Assembly (NCBI GenBank): GCA_937872005.1
Contig: CALMPQ010000216.1
Location: 1-7,030, forward strand
Direction of reading: 5' to 3'
Length of the DNA: 7,030 nucleotides
DNA from: an uncultured Propioniciclava sp.
Lineage (GTDB): Bacteria; Actinomycetota; Actinomycetes; Propionibacteriales; Propionibacteriaceae
A program made the position numbers and the translations under genes. Of this stretch, positions 1 through 4,241 are shown piece by piece. The notes under the pieces are model-generated. The model saw nothing but the letters and a program-made list of their open reading frames with translations, was not told the DNA's origin and searched no databases. Positions within the stretch are counted from its first letter, which is position 1. Every line of letters starts with the position of its first letter.

Positions 1-152
1 TGCGTCCAGAAGACGGTGGTGAACCCGGTGGAGTCGTACCACAGCTTCTCGGTCCACAGGCCCGCGAAGAGGAGGAAGGCACCGAGGACGACGGCCAGGA
101 TGACGGCCGTCACCACGAGTGGGCTGCGGCGGGTGTGGACGGGGGCTTGCAC
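1..152 (-). CDS. UPF0182 family membrane protein, N-terminal fragment (runs off the left edge)
   Basis: Reading the minus strand from a GTG at 152 gives 50 codons plus two bases with no stop. There is a short basic N-terminus (MQAPVHTRRSPL), a hydrophobic segment of about 20 residues (residues 13-32), then WTEKLWYDSTGFTTVFWT. A single hydrophobic helix followed by W-x-(E/D)-x-LWYDS-x-G is the signature start of UPF0182 proteins, which are large multi-pass membrane proteins (roughly 900-1000 residues in actinobacteria) of unknown function. The GTG is preceded by GAGGAG with a 9-nt gap, which decides the start; no better start lies between it and the upstream stop at 176. It follows the PPA1309-family gene by 23 nt and is probably in its operon. 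What is seen is the N-terminus only; everything beyond residue 50 is inferred from the family. Confidence 0.88.
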   Translation of the reverse strand, partial: MQAPVHTRRSPLVVTAVILAVVLGAFLLFAGLWTEKLWYDSTGFTTVFWT

Positions 153-175
153 GACGGCGGGCTCCTCTACGGGGC

Positions 176-691
176 TCAGGTGGACAGGGTGCGGGTGAGT
201 GCTTCACCCAGGCCGGGGACGAGGTCGTCCGCGGCCAGGAGGTCATCGGGGTTGGTGCGGAGCCGGGCGACGCCGTACCGCGTCCCGGCACGCGTCACCC
301 CGACGACGACGCGGACGTCGTGGCGCTCGGGGTGCTCGGCCACGAAGGCCGCCGCGGCATCGGGGTCGTCGGGGATGTCGGACTCCACGTGCGGCGGCAC
401 GAACAGCCGCTCGACGGCGAGGGCACAGCCGTGGACGGTGGCCGGCCACGTGATGCGGTCGAGGTCGTCGACCAGGTCGGCGCCCGTGCGGAACCCGTCC
501 TGCTCGATCGAACTCAACGCGCCCTCGGGGAGGTCGTCGGGGCGGGCGATCTGCTCGGCCAGGGACGGCTCGGCGGCCACGAGCTCAGCCGTCGGGACGA
601 GCGCGAACAGCCGAGCCGGCTGGTCCCAGCCACCGTGGGAGACGTGGCGCTCGATCTCCATCAGCGCGGCCACCAGGGCGTCGTCGGTCAT
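176..691 (-). CDS. PPA1309-family conserved actinobacterial protein, function unknown
   Basis: A 171-residue soluble acidic protein with no signal peptide or membrane segment. Recognisable family features, from memory of actinobacterial PPA1309-type proteins, are GGWDQPARLFALV near the N-terminus, WPATVHGCALAVERLFVP in the middle, and HPERHDVRVVVGVTRAG followed by DLVPGLGEAL at the C-terminus. No catalytic motif or ligand site can be named. Two in-frame ATGs compete, at 697 and 691. The one at 691 is preferred because GAGGGG (698-703 on the minus strand) lies 6 nt before it, while it would abut the ATG at 697 directly. The 691 start also overlaps the TGA of the protease gene as ATGA, the classic sign of translational coupling. 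The 697 start would add only Met-Arg. It lies between a membrane protease and a UPF0182 membrane protein, so a role linked to them is an inference from context only. Confidence 0.85.
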   Translation of the reverse strand: MTDDALVAALMEIERHVSHGGWDQPARLFALVPTAELVAAEPSLAEQIARPDDLPEGALSSIEQDGFRTGADLVDDLDRITWPATVHGCALAVERLFVPPHVESDIPDDPDAAAAFVAEHPERHDVRVVVGVTRAGTRYGVARLRTNPDDLLAADDLVPGLGEALTRTLST

Positions 692-1737
692 GCGCATCCC
701 CTCACGAGTTGCTCGGTGGCCGGGTCGGCCAGCAGGTCCAGCGAGTTGATCGCATCCTCCAGGGACGCGACGCTGACGATCCGCACGGGTGACTCCACCC
801 CGGCCAGGTCGGTGCAGTTGGCGTCGGGCACGAAGAAGATGTTCGCTCCGGCACGTCCTGCGCCGGCAAGCTTCTCACGGATCCCCCCGACCGCCTTCAC
901 GGCGCCCGAACCATCGATCTCCCCACTGCCGGCGATGACGCGGGAGCCGGCGATGTCGCCGGGAGTGATGCGCTCGAAGATGGCCAGGGCCAGCATGAGG
1001 CCCGCGCTCGGGCCGCCCAACGCCGGGTCCAGGTTGATCGTCACCTGGGGCGCGTAGCTGTAACCCATCACGAGGCTGCCGCCCCACACCGGCACACCGG
1101 CCTGTGTCCTCGACGCGGCCGTGTCGATGACGACCGCGCGCTCCTCACGGTCGCGGCGCACGCGGAAGGTCACCGACTGCCCGATCCCCCGGCTCTCGAT
1201 CGCCTCACGGACGGCGGCCACGGTGGGCGTCGGCTTGTCGTCGATGGCCAGCACGAAGTCGCCCGGGAACAGCTTGTCCACGGCGGGTCCGGTGCTGGCG
1301 ACCGACTGGATCATCGGGATCTGCTCGACCGAGATGCCGGCCGCGCGCAGGGCCGCGGCCGCGGCGTCCGCCTGCGACGTGGCCATCTGCTGCGCCTCGC
1401 GGTTGCGCACCTCACCCTCGGGCAGGCGCACGGGGTAGACGTGGTCGCGGGGGTAGACCTCACGGTCGGGGGCCCAATAGGCGTACAGCACCTCGGGGAG
1501 GCTCACGGGAGCATCGGAGCGGGTGACGCTCACCGTGGTCATGAGGACGTGGCCGCTCGACTCGAACGTGTCCAGGCCCTGCACGTCGATCACGTGCTTG
1601 CCGTCGACCGGGGCGAGCAGCTCGTGGGTCGCCCCCGGCGAGTAGGTCACGAAGGGGACGGGGGTCATCGCCACCACGGCCGCGGCAAGGACGAACAACA
1701 ACGCGGACACGGCAGCCGTCCACGTCTGCTTCGTCAT
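688..1737 (-). CDS. Membrane-anchored PDZ and Lon-type (S16) serine protease, YlbL-like
   Basis: The protein has 349 residues. Residues 7-28 form one hydrophobic N-terminal segment (signal anchor), followed by PFVTYSPGAT, typical of YlbL-type proteins, so the catalytic part should face outside the cell. A PDZ-like domain spans about residues 140-205 (STGPAVDKLFPGDFVLAIDD is its core). The Lon protease domain spans about 220-335. GGPSAG supplies the nucleophile Ser244, and AVGGIREK supplies the general-base Lys289, the Ser-Lys dyad of family S16. There is no AAA+ ATPase domain, as expected for this family. In Bacillus subtilis YlbL helps degrade the division inhibitor YneA after DNA damage; whether this homologue has a comparable target is unknown. 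The open frame continues upstream to 2448 but that part is an antisense shadow of the plus-strand gene; ATG 1737 directly precedes the hydrophobic anchor. TAGGAT just upstream may be a -10 or may supply AGGA as a ribosome site. Probably the first gene of the minus-strand operon. Confidence 0.93.
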   Translation of the reverse strand: MTKQTWTAAVSALLFVLAAAVVAMTPVPFVTYSPGATHELLAPVDGKHVIDVQGLDTFESSGHVLMTTVSVTRSDAPVSLPEVLYAYWAPDREVYPRDHVYPVRLPEGEVRNREAQQMATSQADAAAAALRAAGISVEQIPMIQSVASTGPAVDKLFPGDFVLAIDDKPTPTVAAVREAIESRGIGQSVTFRVRRDREERAVVIDTAASRTQAGVPVWGGSLVMGYSYAPQVTINLDPALGGPSAGLMLALAIFERITPGDIAGSRVIAGSGEIDGSGAVKAVGGIREKLAGAGRAGANIFFVPDANCTDLAGVESPVRIVSVASLEDAINSLDLLADPATEQLVRGCA

Positions 1738-1744
1738 GCGGGTG

Positions 1745-1750
1745 ATCCTA
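1745..1750 (-). promoter_or_regulatory. Candidate -10 box (TAGGAT) for a leaderless protease transcript
   Basis: TAGGAT fits the actinobacterial -10 pattern TAnnnT and is separated by exactly 7 nt from ATG 1737. Initiation would therefore fall on or next to the start codon and give a leaderless mRNA. No convincing -35 is visible at 16-18 bp. The same bases contain AGGA 8-9 nt before the ATG, so they could instead be the ribosome site of a leadered transcript. The sequence alone cannot decide between these. Confidence 0.4.
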
Positions 1751-1808
1751 CCGTCCGGCTCGGACGCCCCCTCTTGCCCCGTGCACCACAATGGAGGGCG
1801 ACGTTGAG

Positions 1809-1815
1809 AAGGGAG
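1809..1815 (+). promoter_or_regulatory. Ribosome binding site of the DUF2342-type gene
   Basis: AAGGGAG lies 7 nt before ATG 1823 and fixes that start. The 85-bp divergent region 1738-1822 must also carry the promoter for this gene. The only -10-like string I see is CACAAT at 1787-1792, which is weak and has no matching -35. Confidence 0.7.
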
Positions 1816-1822
1816 ACGCCAC

Positions 1823-3181
1823 ATGGCAGCCGAGGACCAACCGAACCCGATGGAGGAGTTCCTGCGCCAGTTCGGGATCACGCCGGGGCCCGATGGAACC
1901 TTCGACATCAACCAGTTGATGGGCCCGCTCCAGCAGGCCATGCAGCAGTTCAGCCGGCAGATGTCCGCGGCCGGCTCGGGCGACGGGCTCAACTGGACGT
2001 TCATCAAGGACATCGCCCGCAAGGCGACCGCAGCGGCTGGGCCCGACCCGAGCCCCGCGGCCGCCGAGGCCGTGGCGATCCGCGACACGGTCGGGCTGGC
2101 CGACCTGTGGCTCGACCAGCACACCGCCTTCGGTCGCACCAGTGCCGCCGCCGCGACGTGGAGCCGGGCCGAGTGGGTGGAGGGCACCATCGGCACCTGG
2201 GAGCAGCTCGCCGGCAGCGTGTCGGAGTCATTGGCCGATGCGGTGGGGTCGCTGCTGCGCCGCGCCGAACCGGAGGCGGCCGGCATGGTCCAGATGATGG
2301 AGCCGATGATGAGGATGGCCGCCACCGGCATGCTGTCGGCGCAGGTCGGGCAGGGCATCGGCCAACTCGCCACCGACGTGCTCAGCGGCTCCGACCTGGG
2401 GTTCCCCCTCACCACCCGGCCCGTCGTCGCCCTGCTCCCGACCAACATCGCGCAGTTCGCCGAAGGGCTCGACGTGCCCCTCTCGGACGTGCGCCTCTAC
2501 CTCGCCCTGCGCGAGGCGGCGCGGCAGCGCCTGTTCGCGCACGTGCCCTGGCTCGGCCCCCAGATGCTCGCCCTCATCGAGCACTACGCGCGCGGGATCA
2601 CGATCGACCCGAGCGCGTTCGAGGAGGCGATGGAGGCCCAGATGCAGGGCGGCCTCACCCCCGAGCGCATGGAGGAGTTCGGTCAGCAGATGGCGGGGCG
2701 CCTCTTCCAGCCCTCGCTCAGCGATGAGCAGGTCGAGATCCTCGGGCGCCTGGAGACGTTGGTCGCCAACGTCGAGGGCTGGGTCGACGACGTGGTCGCG
2801 CAGACGACCGCGACCCTCATGCCGCGCGCCGACGCCCTCCTCGAGATGGTGCGGCGCCGCCGGGCCGCGGGTGGGGCGTCCGAGGCCGCACTCAAGACGC
2901 TGCTCAACCTGGAGTTGCGTCCGCGGCGGGTGCGCGATGCCGCCAACCTGTGGGCCGCCGTGCGCACCGCCAAGGGCGTCGAGGAGCGGGACGCGGTGTG
3001 GAGCCACCCCGACCTCGTCCCGACCGGCGCCGACCTGGACGACCCGCTCGGCTTCGCCGCCCACGGCCACGTCGCTGCGCACGCCGAGGAGGAGCTCGAC
3101 GACCTCGACGCCCAGTTGGCCAGGCTGATCGAGCAGGAGCGCGGCGGGCGGGACGACGCCCCAGGGCCTCAGGAGGGCTGA
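1823..3181 (+). CDS. DUF2342/zincin_2-type protein (annotated as zinc-dependent metalloprotease) with a degenerate HExxH
   Basis: A 452-residue protein without signal peptide or clear membrane span. The N-terminus (NPMEEFLRQFGITPGPDG) and the motif LFAHVPWL (237-244), followed by ARGITID, match the TIGR03624/DUF2342 group as I remember it. The C-terminus has LELRPRRVRDAANLWAAV and a block ending HPDLVPTGADLDDPLGF, also typical. A helical, Met-rich stretch (residues 150-175) lies in the middle. The segment where a zincin would carry HExxH reads LREAARQRLFAHVPWL, i.e. R230-E231-x-x-R234 (CGC and CGG codons), so both zinc-binding histidines are arginine. On sequence alone this copy should not bind zinc in the usual way. 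This may be a trait of a whole branch rather than a local mutation: the frame is intact and codon use is normal, so it is not a pseudogene. Substrate and role are unknown. It is divergent from the protease operon and overlaps the next gene tail to tail by 13 bp. Confidence 0.87.
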   Translation: MAAEDQPNPMEEFLRQFGITPGPDGTFDINQLMGPLQQAMQQFSRQMSAAGSGDGLNWTFIKDIARKATAAAGPDPSPAAAEAVAIRDTVGLADLWLDQHTAFGRTSAAAATWSRAEWVEGTIGTWEQLAGSVSESLADAVGSLLRRAEPEAAGMVQMMEPMMRMAATGMLSAQVGQGIGQLATDVLSGSDLGFPLTTRPVVALLPTNIAQFAEGLDVPLSDVRLYLALREAARQRLFAHVPWLGPQMLALIEHYARGITIDPSAFEEAMEAQMQGGLTPERMEEFGQQMAGRLFQPSLSDEQVEILGRLETLVANVEGWVDDVVAQTTATLMPRADALLEMVRRRRAAGGASEAALKTLLNLELRPRRVRDAANLWAAVRTAKGVEERDAVWSHPDLVPTGADLDDPLGFAAHGHVAAHAEEELDDLDAQLARLIEQERGGRDDAPGPQEG

Positions 3182-3693
3182 CGCCGGGCGAAGTCGACGC
3201 CCTCGAGGAAGCCGCGCGCCCGCGGCGATTCGGCGTGGGCGTTGACCAGCTCCCAGAACCGGACGTTGTGCTCCCGCTCGGCCAGGTGGGCGACCTCGTG
3301 GAGCAGCACGTAGTCGACGACCCAGTTCGGCATGGTCCGCAGCCGGTCGCTGAGTCGGATCTCCCCCGTCGACACGGTGCACGAGCCCCACCGTTGCGCC
3401 ATGTTGGTCACCCACCGCACGCCGATGGCGGGTTCGGGCCCGGCCGTGTGGGGGGCGATGTAGGCGCGGTACAGCTCGACGGCACGCGCCGTGAGTTCCT
3501 CGTCGGCGCGGGGCGGTCTGTTCTTGGCCTCCTTCGCGAGGAAGCGCTCCACCAGGCCCGGCACCATCTCGCGGCGCTGCCGTGGCGTCATGTGCCCGGG
3601 GACCACCACCACGAGGCGTCCCTCCTCGCGGAAGGCCGTCATCGTCCGCGTCCGGCGCGTCGAACTGCGCACCTCGTAGTCCTCGCCCGCCAT
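3169..3693 (-). CDS. YgjP-like (DUF45, SprT/M48-type) metallopeptidase
   Basis: The 174-residue protein carries the YgjP signature in order: RTMTAFREEGRLVVVVP near the N-terminus, QRWGSCTVSTGEIRLSDRL (residues 100-118) and LLHEVAHLAEREHNVRFW (130-147). His132, Glu133 and His136 form the HExxH zinc site, and His142 matches the third ligand of this family (HExxH-x5-H). No signal peptide is seen, so it is probably cytoplasmic. Substrates of the family are not known. The start is uncertain. ATG 3693 has TACGCT 7 nt upstream (a leaderless-type promoter), while an in-frame GTG at 3717 adds eight low-complexity residues and has GGGGGA 4 nt before it. I chose 3693 because the family-like sequence begins shortly after it. 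Its stop lies within the end of the convergent DUF2342-type gene (13-bp overlap), so the two 3' ends are antisense to each other. Confidence 0.9.
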   Translation of the reverse strand: MAGEDYEVRSSTRRTRTMTAFREEGRLVVVVPGHMTPRQRREMVPGLVERFLAKEAKNRPPRADEELTARAVELYRAYIAPHTAGPEPAIGVRWVTNMAQRWGSCTVSTGEIRLSDRLRTMPNWVVDYVLLHEVAHLAEREHNVRFWELVNAHAESPRARGFLEGVDFARRQPS

Positions 3694-3700
3694 GGGGCCC

Positions 3701-3706
3701 AGCGTA
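3701..3706 (-). promoter_or_regulatory. Candidate -10 box (TACGCT) for the YgjP-like gene
   Basis: TACGCT fits TAnnnT and is followed by exactly 7 nt before ATG 3693, the same geometry as TAGGAT before the protease gene. This suggests leaderless transcription. No -35 resembling TTGACA is present at the right distance. If GTG 3717 is the true start, this match lies inside the gene and is coincidental. Confidence 0.35.
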
Positions 3707-3733
3707 GGGCCGTCCACGAGTTCCCCCGATCGT

Positions 3734-3763
3734 TTGACCGTCGCGCCCCCGCGCCACTAGGTT
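3734..3763 (+). promoter_or_regulatory. Candidate sigma70-type promoter of the structured intergenic element
   Basis: TTGACC (3734-3739) and TAGGTT (3758-3763) are separated by 18 bp. This is the best -35/-10 pair in the window and both hexamers are close to the actinobacterial consensus. Transcription would start at about 3770, which is the foot of the hairpin at 3768-3834. The next gene is 170 nt downstream and has its own -10 at 3870, so this promoter may serve a separate small RNA or a long leader. Confidence 0.5.
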
Positions 3764-3767
3764 GTCC

Positions 3768-3834
3768 GCAGGACCCCCGGGAGGGTCGGATGCACGCAGG
3801 GGAAGGCGAGCGTCCGACACACCGGGGGTCTTGC
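3768..3834 (+). ncRNA. Possible structured small RNA or leader (two stacked stems)
   Basis: An outer stem pairs 3768-3780 with 3822-3834: 13 pairs, of which one is G-U. After an asymmetric internal loop (GAGG at 3781-3784 against ACA at 3819-3821), an inner stem pairs 3785-3793 with 3810-3818: 9 pairs, one G-U. An A-A mismatch and three more pairs follow, closed by the loop AGGGGAAG. It is preceded at the right distance by a good promoter and followed by the modestly T-rich run TTGCCTTGTCC. I do not recognise it as a known RNA family; the SRP, 6S and tmRNA hallmarks are absent. It is not placed to terminate a coding gene, since the nearest plus-strand gene upstream ends at 3181. Whether it is an independent RNA, a leader of the DUF5679 gene or a small DNA element cannot be settled from the sequence. 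Confidence 0.4.
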
Positions 3835-3869
3835 CTTGTCCGCTACGTGGAACGCTGGGGCCTTTCCCC

Positions 3870-3875
3870 TATGCT
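3870..3875 (+). promoter_or_regulatory. -10 box (TATGCT) of the DUF5679 gene
   Basis: TATGCT is a near-consensus -10 that would start transcription around 3882, giving a 5' leader of about 54 nt. The -35 (GTGGAA at 3847-3852, 17-bp gap) is poor. The box sits in the centre of an imperfect inverted repeat, CCTTTCCC (3861-3868) against GGGAAGG (3877-3883), which could be an operator. Confidence 0.5.
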
Positions 3876-3923
3876 TGGGAAGGTCAGACCCAGCGGGCCA
3901 GCCCGGTGGGGAACCGAACAGCC

Positions 3924-3930
3924 AGGAGGA
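3924..3930 (+). promoter_or_regulatory. Strong Shine-Dalgarno deciding the DUF5679 start
   Basis: AGGAGGA lies 5 nt before GTG 3936. It is close to a perfect anti-16S match and excludes the upstream in-frame ATG at 3762, which has nothing comparable. This predicts high translation of the small protein. Confidence 0.85.
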
Positions 3931-3935
3931 AACCC

Positions 3936-4097
3936 GTGTCGAACGACACCTACAGCGGCAAGTTCTACTGCGTGAAGTGCAAGGACCACCGCGAGGCCGA
4001 GGGCGCCGTCTCGGTCAACGAGAAGGGCACCCGCATCGCCAAGGCCAAGTGCCCCGTGTGTGGCACCAACCTCACCCGGTTCCTGCCGAAGGCCTGA
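3936..4097 (+). CDS. DUF5679 small zinc-ribbon protein (53 aa)
   Basis: A 53-residue protein beginning MSNDTYSGKFYCVKCKDH, with two CxxC knuckles: CVKC (residues 12-15) and CPVC. They are separated by a short beta-rich stretch rich in Lys, Arg and Glu, and the protein ends in LTRFLPKA. The spacing is that of a treble-clef or zinc-ribbon fold with four Cys ligands, and it matches the actinobacterial DUF5679 family as remembered. Such small basic ribbons often bind nucleic acid or protein, but no function is established here. It has its own promoter, a strong ribosome site and its own terminator, so it looks like a well-expressed monocistronic gene. The next plus-strand gene, an E1-like protein, starts 144 nt later. 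Confidence 0.9.
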   Translation: MSNDTYSGKFYCVKCKDHREAEGAVSVNEKGTRIAKAKCPVCGTNLTRFLPKA

Positions 4098-4117
4098 GCC
4101 GCAGCACGAACTCCACA

Positions 4118-4148
4118 CGAGGGGCACCGGATCGTCCGGTGCCCCTCG
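4118..4148 (+). terminator. Hairpin terminator after the DUF5679 gene
   Basis: A 14-bp perfect inverted repeat (4118-4131 against 4135-4148, arms CGAGGGGCACCGGA and its complement) with a 3-nt TCG loop begins 20 nt after the stop codon. There is no T tract after it; such U-less hairpin terminators are common in high-GC actinobacteria. The right arm ends 12 bp before the phased repeats upstream of the E1-like gene. Confidence 0.8.
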
Positions 4149-4159
4149 CGCGTCGTCCG

Positions 4160-4194
4160 GGTGTTGTCCGTGTCGGAGCTGGTGTTGTCCGTGT
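4160..4194 (+). repeat. 14-bp direct repeat pair (GGTGTTGTCCGTGT), period 21
   Basis: The identical 14-mer occurs at 4160-4173 and 4181-4194. A shorter related string, TCGTCCGG, lies at 4153-4160 and again at 4132-4139. The core heptamers start at 4132, 4153, 4164 and 4185, so the gaps are 21, 11 and 21 bp, close to whole helical turns. This is the geometry of binding sites for tandemly bound regulators. The region lies 50-110 bp upstream of GTG 4242, a position suited to an activator. Confidence 0.55.
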
Positions 4195-4228
4195 TCGATG
4201 GGGGCCACGGTGTGCCCCGAGCAGCGGG

Positions 4229-4234
4229 CAGGCT
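4229..4234 (+). promoter_or_regulatory. Candidate -10 (CAGGCT) upstream of the E1-like gene
   Basis: CAGGCT deviates from TAnnnT only at the first base and ends exactly 7 nt before GTG 4242, the same layout as the other two leaderless-type starts in the window. No clear Shine-Dalgarno stands before this GTG, which favours a leaderless reading. No -35 is evident; an activator bound at the upstream repeats could compensate. Confidence 0.3.
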
Positions 4235-4241
4235 GGGCACC

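Noticed and set aside
119..1057. 312-codon plus-strand open frame
   Set aside because: It is antisense to the PPA1309-family gene and to the Lon domain of the protease; no family signature is present in it.
1738..2448. Upstream extension of the minus-strand protease frame to 2448
   Set aside because: It is antisense to the DUF2342-type gene, whose protein sequence is recognisable, and the signal anchor begins right after ATG 1737.
1823..3181. Pseudogene call for the DUF2342-type gene because of its lost HExxH
   Set aside because: The reading frame is full length, has a good ribosome site and keeps the conserved blocks around the lost motif.
2228..3820. 530-codon minus-strand open frame
   Set aside because: It is an antisense and out-of-frame shadow of the DUF2342-type and YgjP-like genes; its translation is low-complexity (Arg/Gly/Pro/His rich) with no recognisable domain. 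Long stop-free shadows are expected at this GC content.
3768..3834. SRP (4.5S) RNA
   Set aside because: The loop AGGGGAAGG looks faintly similar, but the conserved GGAA tetraloop with its asymmetric internal loop (AGCAG side) is missing.
3768..3834. Intrinsic terminator of an upstream gene
   Set aside because: No plus-strand gene ends nearer than 3181 and the YgjP-like gene reads away from it, so there is nothing for it to terminate; termination of a short RNA made from 3770 remains possible.
3762..4097. Longer version of the DUF5679 protein starting at ATG 3762-3935
   Set aside because: AGGAGGA at 3924-3930 places the start at GTG 3936, and the upstream residues do not resemble the family.
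4161..4241. N-terminal extension of the E1-like protein from GTG 4161
   Set aside because: It would translate the direct repeats (LSVSELVLSV), shows no ribosome site and has no family similarity.
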